34,664 nucleotides of DNA. Origin: Couchioplanes azureus (GTDB taxonomy: Bacteria > Actinomycetota > Actinomycetes > Mycobacteriales > Micromonosporaceae). Below are positions 8,310-16,506 of this stretch, piece by piece. Made by a program: the position numbers and the translations under genes. The notes under the pieces are model-generated. The model did not search any database. It was not told where the DNA came from and was given only the letters and a program-made list of their open reading frames with translations. The DNA is taken from positions 1-34,664 of the forward strand of contig NZ_BMQY01000010.1 in assembly GCF_014648355.1 (NCBI RefSeq), given 5' to 3'. Position 1 is the stretch's first letter, and every line of letters starts with the position of its first letter.

Positions 8310-8771
8310 ATGGCTGAGGATGAGGCGGCGCTGGGCGTCATCGAGACCCAGGTCGCAATGATCGTCCGGCTGGGCGAGGCCACCCGGCGCAGTTCGCCGC
8401 GGCCGCATCGGGCGCTGGACCGGGCGGCGTACGTGATCCTGCGGCTGCTGCAGGACGCCGGCCCGCAGAACGTGTCGGCCGTCGCCCACCGGCTCAACCT
8501 GGACGGCTCGACGGTGACCCGGCAGGTCGGCGCCATGCACCGCGACGGCCTGGTCGAGCGCAGCCCGGATCCCGAGGACGGGCGCGGCACCGTGATCGCC
8601 GCGACCGCGCGCGGGCTGGCCCAGGTGGAGGCGGTGAGCCGGGCCCGCCGCGAGCTCTACGACTCGGTCCTCAGGGACTGGACGCCCCATGAGCGCAAAG
8701 AGCTCGCGGCGGTGCTGGAACGGCTGACCCGCGACATGGACACCTACATCAAGGGTCGCGGCACGGCCTAG
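8310..8771 (+). CDS. MarR family transcriptional regulator
   Basis: A 153-residue winged-helix regulator. The start ATG at 8310 is preceded by GAGG at nine bases; an in-frame ATG at 8286 has no such site. Seen: ALDRAAYVILRLLQDAGPQNVSAVA entering the helix-turn-helix, the recognition helix DGSTVTRQVGAMHRDGLVER at about residues 70-89, and the wing PDPEDGRGTVIAAT. It lies directly after the TSUP permease and converges on the symporter gene: both stop codons fall within the palindrome CCTAGG, so the genes overlap by three bases. Ligand unknown. Confidence 0.85.
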   Translation: MAEDEAALGVIETQVAMIVRLGEATRRSSPRPHRALDRAAYVILRLLQDAGPQNVSAVAHRLNLDGSTVTRQVGAMHRDGLVERSPDPEDGRGTVIAATARGLAQVEAVSRARRELYDSVLRDWTPHERKELAAVLERLTRDMDTYIKGRGTA

Positions 8772-10414
8772 GTCGAGGAGCCGATCGCGTCCGGGGTGGT
8801 GCGGGCCTTCTCCAGGCGCGGATCCCCCTCGTCGGCGAAGTAGTCGTCCGGCGTGGTGCCGTCCACTCCCTCCGGCGTCTTCGCCGCGCGCAGGATCAGC
8901 GTGACGACGACCGCGACCAGCAGGTTGAGCGCGACCGCGACGAAGCCGACGTAGATCGTCCGCTTGGTGTCGAAGCCGAACTCGGCGAGCGGGAACGCCG
9001 AGCCGCCGAAGTGCTTGCGCCCGGTCGCCGCGTTGGGGATCTGGTAGAGCATCCACATGCCCAGGGCCATGCCCGCGGCCCAGCCGGCGATCAGGCCGCC
9101 GCGGTGCAGCCAGCGGGTGTAGAGGCCGAGGGCGACCGCCGGGGCCGTCTGCAGGATGATGACGCCGCCGATGAGCTGCAGGTCGATGGAGAACTGCGGG
9201 TCGAGGAAGATGATGCAGGCCACCGCGCCGACCTTGACCACCAGCGACGTGATCTTGGAGACGTTCGCCTCCTGGGCGGGCGTGGCGTCCTTCCTCAGGT
9301 ACTCCTTGTAGATGTTGCGGGTGAACAGGTTCGCCGCCGCGATCGACATGATCGCCGCCGGGACCAGGGCGCCGATCCCGATGGCCGCGAACGCGACGCC
9401 CGTGAACCACGCCGGGAACTGCTGGTCGAACAGCAGCGGCACGACCGTGTTGCTGTCCACGGTGCCGGCCTTGGTGCCGGGCAGCGGCTTCACGCCCGCC
9501 GAGATCGCCATGTAACCGAGCAGAGCGATCAGACCGAGCAGCAGACTGTACGCCGGCAGCGCCGACATGTTGCGCTTGATCACGTTGCGGTTCTTGCTCG
9601 CGAGCACGCCGGTGATGCTGTGCGGGTACAGGAACAGGGCCAGGGCGGAACCGAGCGCCAGGGTGACGTACTGGAGCTGGTTGTCGGCGTTGAGGATGAT
9701 CCCGTCGCCCGGCGCCGGGGACGCCTGGAACTTCGCGTTCGCGTCGTCGAAGATGCTGCCCCAGCCGCCGAGCTTGTACGGCAGGTAGAGCACCGCCACC
9801 AGGATCACGATGTAGATCAGCGTGTCCTTGACGAACGCGATGAGCGCCGGGGCCCGCAACCCGGACTGGTACGTGTACGCGGCCAGGATCGCGAACGCCA
9901 CGATGATCGGGGCGTGCCGGGCCAGCGCGCTCTCACCGGTGACGCCCATCGTCTTGAGCACGGCCTCGATGCCGACGAGTTGCAGCGCGATGTACGGCAT
10001 GGTCGCCACGATGCCGGTGATCGCGACGAGCAGCGCGAGCGTCGGCGAGTCGAAGCGGGTGCGCACGAAGTCGGCCGGCGTCACGAAGCCGTGCCGGTGC
10101 GAGACCGACCAGAGCCGGATCAGGATCAGGAAGAACAACGGATAGATGACCACGGTGTACGGCACCGCGAAGAACCCGGCCGCACCGGCACCGAAGATCA
10201 GCGCGGGGACCGCCACGAACGTGTACGCGGTGTAGAGGTCGCCGCCCACCAGGAACCAGGTGATCCAGCCGCCGAAGCTGCGCCCGCCGAGCCCCCACTC
10301 GTCGAGGTGGGCCATGTCCTGGGGCGCCCGCCACCGGGCCGCCACGAAGCCCATGCCGCTGACGACGAGGAACAGGACGGTGAAGACGACGATCTCGGTG
10401 ATGTGGTCACTCAT
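8768..10414 (-). CDS. Sodium:solute symporter (SSS), MctP/MctC-like monocarboxylate permease
   Basis: A 548-residue polytopic membrane protein with about 13 helices. The N-terminus EWGLGGRSFGGWITWFLVGGDLYTAYTF is characteristic of the SSS branch that includes Rhizobium MctP and Corynebacterium MctC, which take up pyruvate, acetate, lactate or propionate with sodium or protons. Further SSS hallmarks are SGLRAPALIAFVKDTLIYIV and GIGALVPAAIMSIAAANLFTRN. The acidic tail after the last helix is cytoplasmic. It overlaps the upstream DUF3311 gene by 8 bp, a pairing commonly found with this transporter branch. The substrate class is inferred from the family. Confidence 0.88.
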   Translation of the reverse strand: MSDHITEIVVFTVLFLVVSGMGFVAARWRAPQDMAHLDEWGLGGRSFGGWITWFLVGGDLYTAYTFVAVPALIFGAGAAGFFAVPYTVVIYPLFFLILIRLWSVSHRHGFVTPADFVRTRFDSPTLALLVAITGIVATMPYIALQLVGIEAVLKTMGVTGESALARHAPIIVAFAILAAYTYQSGLRAPALIAFVKDTLIYIVILVAVLYLPYKLGGWGSIFDDANAKFQASPAPGDGIILNADNQLQYVTLALGSALALFLYPHSITGVLASKNRNVIKRNMSALPAYSLLLGLIALLGYMAISAGVKPLPGTKAGTVDSNTVVPLLFDQQFPAWFTGVAFAAIGIGALVPAAIMSIAAANLFTRNIYKEYLRKDATPAQEANVSKITSLVVKVGAVACIIFLDPQFSIDLQLIGGVIILQTAPAVALGLYTRWLHRGGLIAGWAAGMALGMWMLYQIPNAATGRKHFGGSAFPLAEFGFDTKRTIYVGFVAVALNLLVAVVVTLILRAAKTPEGVDGTTPDDYFADEGDPRLEKARTTPDAIGSST

Positions 10415-10661
10415 CGCCGGCCTCCTCCGGCACCGGGCGACGCGGCGTGGGAGGGCGCCGGGTGGCCAGGTAGACCGCGGACGTGGTGGCCACCCCGAGG
10501 ACGATGAAGGCGAGCTGCAGCCAGTAGAACATCGGGAAGCCGAGGAGCCGCGGCTCGTCGCGGTTGTAGAGCGGGGTCAGCAGCGGCACGACGATCGGAA
10601 CGACGAGCAGCCAGTTCCACGGGCTGCGGTCACTGCGGCCGGAACGTACGGGTTCCGTCAT
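10407..10661 (-). CDS. DUF3311 small membrane protein, partner of the symporter
   Basis: An 84-residue protein with two hydrophobic helices (about residues 17-31 and 46-64) separated by PLYNRDEPRLLGFPMFYW, the typical DUF3311 block. GAGGAGG stands about eight bases before the ATG at 10661. It is the first gene of the pair and overlaps the symporter, suggesting it is a small subunit or stability factor; this role is inferred from linkage. Confidence 0.85.
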   Translation of the reverse strand: MTEPVRSGRSDRSPWNWLLVVPIVVPLLTPLYNRDEPRLLGFPMFYWLQLAFIVLGVATTSAVYLATRRPPTPRRPVPEEAGDE

Positions 10662-10764
10662 GGTGGCACCTCCTCTTCACCGGTATGCACGGCCGTCGGC
10701 CGCACGTTACCGAGAGGTGCCGGGCCCGCACGGATGCGGAGATCATCATGCGCCGAACGGCCCG

Positions 10765-10790
10765 GGTGGTGCGCCGAACGGCACACCACC
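10765..10790 (-). terminator. Hairpin terminator after the RNase H operon
   Basis: GGTGGTGCGCC and GGCACACCACC form an 11-bp stem (one G-U pair) around the loop GAAC, 58 bases downstream of the RNase H/phosphatase stop. There is no U-tract, as is common in high-GC actinobacteria. No other feature is seen in 10662-10848. Confidence 0.55.
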
Positions 10791-10848
10791 GGCCCCATCG
10801 ACGCCGGTCAGCGCGGTCGCGCGGGCCGCGCCGCCGAGATCGGCCCGG

Positions 10849-12000
10849 CTAGCGCAGGTGTGCCGTCTCGTTCACCGAGCGGACCGCGATGCCGCCGTCC
10901 GGCCACATGTCGACGGTGGACACCCCGGCCGCGTCCAGGAAGAGCCGGTGCAGGAACATGTCGCTCGCCGCGAGCGCGTCCCGCAGGATCAGCTTGATCG
11001 GCGAGACGTGCGAGACCACCACGACCACCGACGACGGGTACGCCGACCGCAGCGTCGCCAGCGCCCCGCGCACCCGCTTGGACACGGCCTGGAACGACTC
11101 CCCGCCCGGCGGCGCGACGCTGGTCGACTCGAGCCACCGGTCCAGCTCGGCGGGCCAGCGCTCCTTCACCTCGGCGAAGGTCAGCCCCTCCCACTCGCCG
11201 AAGTCGCACTCGATCAGGTCGGGCAGCACGGTCACCGGGATGTCGCCCTGCTCGGCGGCGATGAGCTCGGCGGTGCGTACACACCGCTGCAAGGGCGAGG
11301 CGACGACGGCCGCGACGTCGCGGCTGATGCCGGCCACCCGGGCGGCCGCGGCCATGGCCTGGGCCTCGCCCTCGTCGCAGAGCGGGACGTCGCCGCGGCC
11401 GGAGTAGCGGCCCTGCTTGGTGAGCGCGGTCTCGCCGTGGCGCACCAGGATCAGCCGGGTGGCGGCCTCCAGGGACGGCGGCGCCCAGCTCCTCGGCGCC
11501 GCCTTCGCCCCGGTCCCGTTCCCGCCGCTCTTCGGCGGCGCCGTCGGCTCGGGCTCGATCACGTCCCGGACCGGCTTGCCGGCCGCCTCGTCCATCGCCC
11601 GGTTGGCCAGGGCGTCGGCGAGTTTGTTGCGCTCGCGCGGGATCCAGTCGAAGGTCACCGAGGCGAAGCCGTTCACCAGCCTGGCCGCCTCGGCGGCGAG
11701 CGGGCGCAGCCCCGGGTTTTTGATCTGCCAGCGGCCGGACATCTGCTCGACGACGAGCTTGGAGTCCATCCGTACGTCGACCCGGGTCGCGCCCAGCTCG
11801 GCCGCGGCCCGCAGACCCGCGATCAGCCCGGAATACTCGGCCACGTTGTTGGTGGTGGCGCCCAGGGCACCGGCACGCTCCAGCAGGACGTCGCCGCTGC
11901 CCGGGTCGCGGACGACGGCACCGTACCCGGCGGGTCCCGGATTGCCCCGCGACCCGCCGTCGGCCTCGACGACCACCCTGAGATCGGGCTCAGCGCTCAT
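10849..12000 (-). CDS. Bifunctional RNase HI / histidine phosphatase (Rv2228c-like)
   Basis: A 383-residue two-domain enzyme. Residues 1-140 are RNase HI, which cuts the RNA strand of RNA-DNA hybrids, with the full acidic set: Asp14 in EADGGSRGNPG, Glu55 in NVAEYSGL, Asp79 in RMDSKLVV and Asp129 in KLADALAN. After a Pro/Gly linker, residues 182-383 are a histidine-phosphatase domain with RHGE at 187-190 and the second His at 331 in VSHVSPIK. This architecture is known from Mycobacterium tuberculosis Rv2228c, where RNase H and phosphatase activities (CobC-like) were described. GAGGAAG precedes the ATG. It is the last gene of the Nif3 > zinc ribbon > RNase H operon, 46 bases after its neighbour. 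Confidence 0.95.
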   Translation of the reverse strand: MSAEPDLRVVVEADGGSRGNPGPAGYGAVVRDPGSGDVLLERAGALGATTNNVAEYSGLIAGLRAAAELGATRVDVRMDSKLVVEQMSGRWQIKNPGLRPLAAEAARLVNGFASVTFDWIPRERNKLADALANRAMDEAAGKPVRDVIEPEPTAPPKSGGNGTGAKAAPRSWAPPSLEAATRLILVRHGETALTKQGRYSGRGDVPLCDEGEAQAMAAAARVAGISRDVAAVVASPLQRCVRTAELIAAEQGDIPVTVLPDLIECDFGEWEGLTFAEVKERWPAELDRWLESTSVAPPGGESFQAVSKRVRGALATLRSAYPSSVVVVVSHVSPIKLILRDALAASDMFLHRLFLDAAGVSTVDMWPDGGIAVRSVNETAHLR

Positions 12001-12046
12001 GATTCGCTTCCTCGTACGGCGCTGAGCAGGCGGCCGACCCGGTCGC

Positions 12047-12781
12047 TCACAGTCCGGACTCCGCCGTACGGACCATGATCCGCCGGCATTCCTCGCAGCG
12101 CACCACCTCGTCGGCGGCGGCGGACTTCACCCGGGCCAGGTCGGCGCCGTACAGCTCGATGCGGCAGCCGCCGCAGCGCCCGGCGCGGAACAGCGCGGCG
12201 CCGAGGCCGGTCTCCTCGCGGATCTTGTCGTAGAGCGTGAGCAGGTCCGGCGGCAGGTCCGCGGCGAGCGGCGCCCGGGACTGGGTCTTGAACTCCTGCT
12301 CCTTGCCGATCTCGGCGTACGCCTCGTCGCGCCGGGCCTCGGCCGCCTCCCGGCGCGCGGACGCCTCGGCGATCCGCTTCCTGACCTCGTCGAGGACCTG
12401 CTCCGCGGTCTCCCGGCGCTCCATGAGCTCGAGCTCGGCGTCCTCGAGCTCGGACTGGCGGCGGTTCAGCGTCGCCAGCTCGTGCTGCAGCCCCTCGATC
12501 TCGCGCAGCGCGCCACCGGCCTCGAGCCGGGCCTGGTCGCGGTCCTTGCGGGCGCGTACCTGCTCGATGTCCTTCTCGAAGCGGGCGATGTCGCGGTCCA
12601 GGTCGTCGACGGCGACCTGGGCCCGGACCCGCTCGTCCTCCAGCGCGGACAGCTCGCGGGCGACGGCCTCGATCTCGGCCAGCTCGGGCAGCGAGCGGCG
12701 GCGGTGCGCGAGCTGGTTGAGCGCGGTGTCGATGCCCTGCAGGTCGAGCAGGCGACGCTGGGCTTCCGGGGCGGCCTTCAC
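12047..12781 (-). CDS. C4-type zinc-ribbon coiled-coil protein (DUF164 / Rv2229c-like)
   Basis: A 244-residue protein. Residues 20-165 form a long charged coiled coil (for example ELATLNRRQSELEDAE), followed by a C-terminal zinc ribbon with Cys203-x2-Cys206 and Cys229-x2-Cys232. The family is annotated as a possible nucleic-acid-binding protein; its role is unsettled. The GTG start at 12779-12781 overlaps the Nif3 stop as GTGA, with AAGGAGAA at good distance, indicating translational coupling. Longer frames extending upstream in this frame are artefacts of the overlapping Nif3 gene. Confidence 0.92.
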   Translation of the reverse strand: MKAAPEAQRRLLDLQGIDTALNQLAHRRRSLPELAEIEAVARELSALEDERVRAQVAVDDLDRDIARFEKDIEQVRARKDRDQARLEAGGALREIEGLQHELATLNRRQSELEDAELELMERRETAEQVLDEVRKRIAEASARREAAEARRDEAYAEIGKEQEFKTQSRAPLAADLPPDLLTLYDKIREETGLGAALFRAGRCGGCRIELYGADLARVKSAAADEVVRCEECRRIMVRTAESGL

Positions 12782-13638
12782 AGATGGTTCTCCTTGTCGG
12801 GGCTGACCGCGTGCACGGTCCAGGGGTCGGTGTCGAGATCGGACACGAGCGCGGTGACGCCGAACTGCGCGCGCAGCCACCCGGCGACCTCGTCGAGCCA
12901 GGGCCGTTCGCTCGCCCAGTGGGCGACGTCGAGCAGGGCGGGACCGCCGGCGGCGAGGTGCTCGCTCGCGGGATGGTGGCGCAGGTCGGCACATAGGTAC
13001 GCGTCCGCGCCGGCGGCGGTGGCGTCCCGCAGGAACGAGTCGCCCGCTCCCCCGCTCACCGCGAGGGTGCGCACGACGCGGTCGGGGTCGCCGGCGGCGC
13101 GGACGCCCGCGGCGGTGGCGGGCAGCCGGCGGGCGACGAAGGTCGCGAGGTCGGCCAGGCGCATCGGGGTCGCCAGCTCCCCGACCCGGCCGGCGCCCCG
13201 GCCGCCGCCCTCCGCCGGGCTGCCCGGCGCGGCCGGCACCAGCGGGCGCGGCAGGACCAGGTCGAGCCGGGCGGCGAGGGCGTCGGAGACGCCGGGGTTG
13301 GCCACGTCGGCGTTGGTGTGGGCGACGTAGAGCGCGATGTCGGCCTTGATCAACCGGTGCACGATCCGGCCCTTGTAGGTGTCGGGCGCGACCGAGGAGA
13401 CCCCCTTGAGCAGCAGCGGGTGATGCGCCACGATCAGCGCGGCGCCGGCGTCCACCGCCTCCTCGACCGTCTCCGGCACGCAGTCGACGACGCAGAGGAT
13501 CGTCTCGACCGGCCGGTCGAAGTCGCCGAGAACCGGGCCCACCCGGTCCCACTGCTCGGCCCAGACCCGTGGATATCGGGCATCGAGGGCAGCCATCACC
13601 TCACGGACGGTGGGTGGCGCAAGGGCGGTGTCGGTCAC
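12778..13638 (-). CDS. Nif3-like dinuclear metal-centre hexameric protein
   Basis: A 286-residue protein of the NIF3/DUF34 family, also annotated as GTP cyclohydrolase I type 2. Metal ligands are visible: AHHP near residues 71-74, AHTNAD near 105, and DVAHWASE near 255 carrying the C-terminal His and Glu. It lacks the large inserted PII-like domain of some homologues. The start is taken as GTG 13636-13638: a -10-like TAGAGT lies eight bases upstream and suggests a leaderless message; an in-frame TTG three codons earlier is the alternative. It leads the operon with the zinc-ribbon and RNase H genes. The biochemical role is uncertain in all bacteria. Confidence 0.9.
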   Translation of the reverse strand: MTDTALAPPTVREVMAALDARYPRVWAEQWDRVGPVLGDFDRPVETILCVVDCVPETVEEAVDAGAALIVAHHPLLLKGVSSVAPDTYKGRIVHRLIKADIALYVAHTNADVANPGVSDALAARLDLVLPRPLVPAAPGSPAEGGGRGAGRVGELATPMRLADLATFVARRLPATAAGVRAAGDPDRVVRTLAVSGGAGDSFLRDATAAGADAYLCADLRHHPASEHLAAGGPALLDVAHWASERPWLDEVAGWLRAQFGVTALVSDLDTDPWTVHAVSPDKENHL

Positions 13639-13646
13639 GGCCGCCA

Positions 13647-13652
13647 ACTCTA
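13647..13652 (-). promoter_or_regulatory. -10 box of the Nif3 operon
   Basis: TAGAGT on the minus strand, eight bases before the GTG start, with no Shine-Dalgarno sequence in between. Confidence 0.4.
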
Positions 13653-13728
13653 CCCAGCCTCGGTATCCGATCCCGGCCTCACACGGCTGCCGGCTCCGGC
13701 CGCCGCCGGCGCCGGGTCCGCCACGGCC

Positions 13729-14316
13729 TCAGGAGCGGGCTCCCGGCTCGACCCGGGTCTCGGTGTCGAACCGGGTGTGCAGCGCCTGCAACGCCCGGCG
13801 CCACGGGAACTGGCTGCGGAAACGATCGTTCTGGCCGGGGCCGCCGAGCCGGACGACATCGTCGCCGTGCAGCACCTGGACGCCCCAGTTGCGGAGTTTC
13901 GCGATGCTGTCGTGCAGCGTCGGATGCATCGCCATGACCTTGTTCGTGTACGGCACCACGACGGTCGGGATGCCGAAGCCGTACCCCTCGACCAGCAGGC
14001 CGAGCACGAGCGTGTCGGTGATGCCGGCCGCCCACTTGTTGACCGTGTTCACCGTCGCCGGCGCCACGATCATCGCGTCGGCCGGCGGGAGCAGATCCTC
14101 GTCACCGGGGTTCTTGTAGTAACTGCGTACGGGATGCCCGGTCTGGGCGTGCAGGGCGGCCGCGTCGACGAACTTGCGCCCGTCCGGGGTGGTGACCACA
14201 CAGACCTCCCAGCCGTCGCGCTGGGCCAGGTCCACGAGCACGCCCACGTCCCGGGCGATCGGCGAACCGCACACCAGGACGTACAGCACGCCCGGTGCGG
14301 GATTGGCACTTATCAC
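13729..14316 (-). CDS. Flavoprotein of the phosphopantothenoylcysteine decarboxylase family
   Basis: A 195-residue protein with the FMN-binding fold of CoaC/EpiD-type flavoproteins: start VLYVLVCGSPIARDVG, and the signature APATVNTVNKWAAGITDTL at about residues 85-103. The true GTG start at 14314-14316 is supported by GAGGTGG, which overlaps the TGA of the XRE gene; the stop-to-start gap is 13 bases, so the two genes form an operon. It lacks the CoaB half and the pantothenate genes are not near, so it is probably an accessory flavoprotein tied to the regulator rather than the coenzyme A enzyme. It could bind FMN and act as redox or ligand sensor; this is inference. Confidence 0.82.
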   Translation of the reverse strand: MISANPAPGVLYVLVCGSPIARDVGVLVDLAQRDGWEVCVVTTPDGRKFVDAAALHAQTGHPVRSYYKNPGDEDLLPPADAMIVAPATVNTVNKWAAGITDTLVLGLLVEGYGFGIPTVVVPYTNKVMAMHPTLHDSIAKLRNWGVQVLHGDDVVRLGGPGQNDRFRSQFPWRRALQALHTRFDTETRVEPGARS

Positions 14317-14329
14317 CGCAGAATCCACC

Positions 14330-15559
14330 TCATACGCCGACTCCCATCTGTTCGGCCAGCTCCGCGATGGGCGCCGGCGGGGTGCCCCTGGTGCGTCGCA
14401 GCACATCGGAGATGACCTCGTGGGCCAGCGGGCGGCAGCGGATCTCCGAGGGGGCGAGCCGGTCGCCCTCCAGCAGCATCTCGCTGGCCTTCTCCACGTC
14501 GCCGAGCTGCGTGTAGCCGCGCGCGATGTCCAGGTAGTGGTGCGCCCGCCGTTCGGGCAGCATCGCGGCGAACGCGGCCAGGTCGATATTCAGGTGCGTC
14601 TCGATTGCCTTGCCGCCGTCGCCGAGCTCGACCGCGGCTGCCGCTCGGTGCAACTCCACATTAGTGGGCCCAAATGAAGTCCAGTAGTAGTTGAAATCGC
14701 CGCCGAGCGCGCCCGCCGCCTGTTCCGCGCCGTTGACGAGGTCACGCACCGTCGCGCTGTCGCCGATACGGGCCGCGGCCATCGCGCCGGTCAGCAGCAG
14801 CAGCCCGTACACGGAGAGCCGTTCCGGGGTGGCCGCCTCCGGAGTCGTCGGGGCGAGCCGGTTGGCGATGTTGACGTTGACCTCGAGGGCCGAGCGCACC
14901 CGGCCGAGCGAGAGCAGCGCCATGCCGACCCGGTGGCTGGCCATCCCGGCGAGCAGCTGGTCGCCGGCCCGCTGCGAGACCGCGATCGAGCGGTCCGCGG
15001 CCAGCCAGGACAGCTCGTGCTCGCCGACCTTGCGCAGCGCCGACGAGGCGATCTGGTACACCTGGCCGAGCAGGTGCGCCGCGTCGCGGGCCTCGTCGCC
15101 GCTGGCGTGGGCACTGTCCGCCGCTTGCGCGTCCCGCAGCAGCTGCGGGAGCTTGCGCGCCAGCACGCCGTACTTCGCGTGCTGGTAGGTCAGCCAGGCG
15201 TGGCTGACCGCCTTGCGCATCTCGGTCAGCGGCGGCGCCTGCGGTACGGGGTGGAAGAACGCGCTCATCTGGTCGTACCGCTCCAGGGCGGCGCGGATCT
15301 CCTCGACCTCGACCTGGTCGATGCAGTTCTGCGTCTCCGGCCGCCGCTCGACGTCCTTGCCCAGCAGCAGCTGGACGTCGATGGCGAGCACGTCGGCGAT
15401 CTCGTAGACGACGGAGAACTTGTCGAGCCGGCGGACCCCTCGCTCCACCTTGTCGACCCAGCTCTTGGACTTGCCCAACCGGTCCGCGAAGACCTGCTGG
15501 GACATCTTGCGCCGGCCGCGCCAGTAGGCGACTCGACGGCCGATCGGCAGCTCGTCCAC
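14330..15559 (-). CDS. XRE-family regulator with TPR-like C-terminal domain
   Basis: A 409-residue protein. Residues 7-62 are an XRE helix-turn-helix (RGRRKMSQQVFADRLGKSKS, WVDKVERGVRRLDKF). Residues 100-400 are all-helical with TPR-like spacing (LLGQVYQIASSALRKVGEHELSW, HHYLDIARGYTQLGDVEKAS), a common effector or partner-binding platform in actinobacterial XRE proteins. GGGGAGG lies six bases before the GTG start. The flavoprotein gene follows at 13 bases. A 21-bp palindrome at 15645-15665, 85 bases upstream, is a good candidate for its own operator. It is divergent from the Prim-Pol-like gene. Confidence 0.88.
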   Translation of the reverse strand: MDELPIGRRVAYWRGRRKMSQQVFADRLGKSKSWVDKVERGVRRLDKFSVVYEIADVLAIDVQLLLGKDVERRPETQNCIDQVEVEEIRAALERYDQMSAFFHPVPQAPPLTEMRKAVSHAWLTYQHAKYGVLARKLPQLLRDAQAADSAHASGDEARDAAHLLGQVYQIASSALRKVGEHELSWLAADRSIAVSQRAGDQLLAGMASHRVGMALLSLGRVRSALEVNVNIANRLAPTTPEAATPERLSVYGLLLLTGAMAAARIGDSATVRDLVNGAEQAAGALGGDFNYYWTSFGPTNVELHRAAAAVELGDGGKAIETHLNIDLAAFAAMLPERRAHHYLDIARGYTQLGDVEKASEMLLEGDRLAPSEIRCRPLAHEVISDVLRRTRGTPPAPIAELAEQMGVGV

Positions 15560-15644
15560 GGTGCCTCCCCAAACTCACCCGGCGACCCCCGCCGGTGAGC
15601 ACCCGGTGTTTCATCCGGCAGTGTGGACCTCACCCGTCTGTGCT

Positions 15645-15665
15645 GATCGCACAGCTTGTGTGATC
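15645..15665. promoter_or_regulatory. Palindromic candidate operator GATCGCACA-N3-TGTGTGATC
   Basis: Two 9-base arms (one mismatch) around GCT form a 21-bp near-perfect palindrome in the 245-bp gap between the divergent XRE and Prim-Pol-like genes. Confidence 0.5.
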
Positions 15666-15694
15666 GCCTGCCCACCGTTGCTCGTAGTTTCTCA

Positions 15695-15705
15695 TGCAAC
15701 TTGCA
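15695..15705. promoter_or_regulatory. TGCAACTTGCA palindrome, second copy
   Basis: Identical 11-mer to the one inside the GAPDH promoter at 2596-2606; here with the same flanking A and in the divergent XRE/Prim-Pol gap. Confidence 0.5.
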
Positions 15706-15804
15706 GTGCGTGACCTGACCGAACCAACGAAGCGTGTCGTGCTTGGTGACGGCAACTCCGGCTGATATAGCGGCGGGAGTCGGCGAATCGGGGGTATTCC
15801 GACC

Positions 15805-16500
15805 ATGCAGTGGAGCATCCGGCAGCCGATCGGCCCATGGGCGACGATCGATCGGCTGCGCCTGCGCCGGGCGGCACTGCGCTACGCCGCCCGCGGCTGG
15901 GCGGTGACGCCGGGCGCCTACCTCACCGGCGACCGGTTCACCTGCGGCCGGCCCGGCTGCCCGATCATGGGGTGTCATCCCGCGATCGAGTGCTGGGAGG
16001 ACGAGGCCGCCACGGATCCCGAACGGATCGCCCGGTGGTGGCGGGAACGCCCGTACACGGTGCTGCTGGCGACCGGGTGGAGTTTCGACGCCATCGAGGT
16101 GCCGGCCCCTGTCGGCCTGCGGGTCCTCGGCGCCGTCCGGCTGCACACGGACGTGATCGGCCCGGAGCGCGGCGACGCCCGCGGCCCGGTCGTGGTCACC
16201 CCGACGGGCCGGTGGCTGTTCCTGGTACGCCCCGGCGAGGACCTGCGCCCGGAGCTCGCGTCCTGCCTGGACGTTCTGCGGCACGGTCGCGGCTCGTGGA
16301 TCCCGGCGGCGCCGAGCCGGACACCACAGGGGCCGGTGCGCTGGGCCGTCGCCCCGGAACAGACCGGCTGGCACCTGCCCGCCTCGCACACCGTGCAGGC
16401 CGTGCTGCTGGACGCACTGGACACTCTCGGCCGGCGACCACAACGGAGAGTCACCGCGACCGTGCCCCGCCAGATGTCCACGGCCCGCCGGGCGGCCTGA
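15805..16500 (+). CDS. Stand-alone Prim-Pol N-terminal-like protein
   Basis: A 231-residue protein with the layout of the bifunctional DNA primase/polymerase N-terminal domain (AEP superfamily): RYAARGWAVTPGAYL, then TCGRPGCPIMGCHP (Cys47, Cys52, Cys57, His58), WWRERPYTVLLATG, and FDAIEVP at 94-100. The usual catalytic D-x-D is D-x-x-E here and the later histidine motif is replaced by TPTGRWLFLV, so catalysis is doubtful. No helicase or PriCT domain is attached. Such short solo versions are common in Streptomyces-like genomes, often near XRE genes. Role unknown; a DNA-binding or regulatory partner of the divergent XRE/flavoprotein pair is possible. Confidence 0.8.
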   Translation: MQWSIRQPIGPWATIDRLRLRRAALRYAARGWAVTPGAYLTGDRFTCGRPGCPIMGCHPAIECWEDEAATDPERIARWWRERPYTVLLATGWSFDAIEVPAPVGLRVLGAVRLHTDVIGPERGDARGPVVVTPTGRWLFLVRPGEDLRPELASCLDVLRHGRGSWIPAAPSRTPQGPVRWAVAPEQTGWHLPASHTVQAVLLDALDTLGRRPQRRVTATVPRQMSTARRAA

Positions 16501-16506
16501 GCCCAG

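Noticed and set aside
9011..10507. 498-aa plus-strand frame antisense to the symporter
   Set aside because: It lies opposite a well-supported transporter, is extreme in Arg/Asp/His composition, and has no ribosome site; typical GC-driven antisense frame.
12782..13552. N-terminal extension of the zinc-ribbon protein to about 501 residues
   Set aside because: The extension is the wrong-frame reading of the Nif3 gene; the GTG at 12781 has a ribosome site and GTGA coupling.
13729..14316. CoaBC coenzyme A biosynthesis enzyme
   Set aside because: Only the flavoprotein half is present, residues around the active site are not those of a clear CoaC, and it is in an operon with a regulator.
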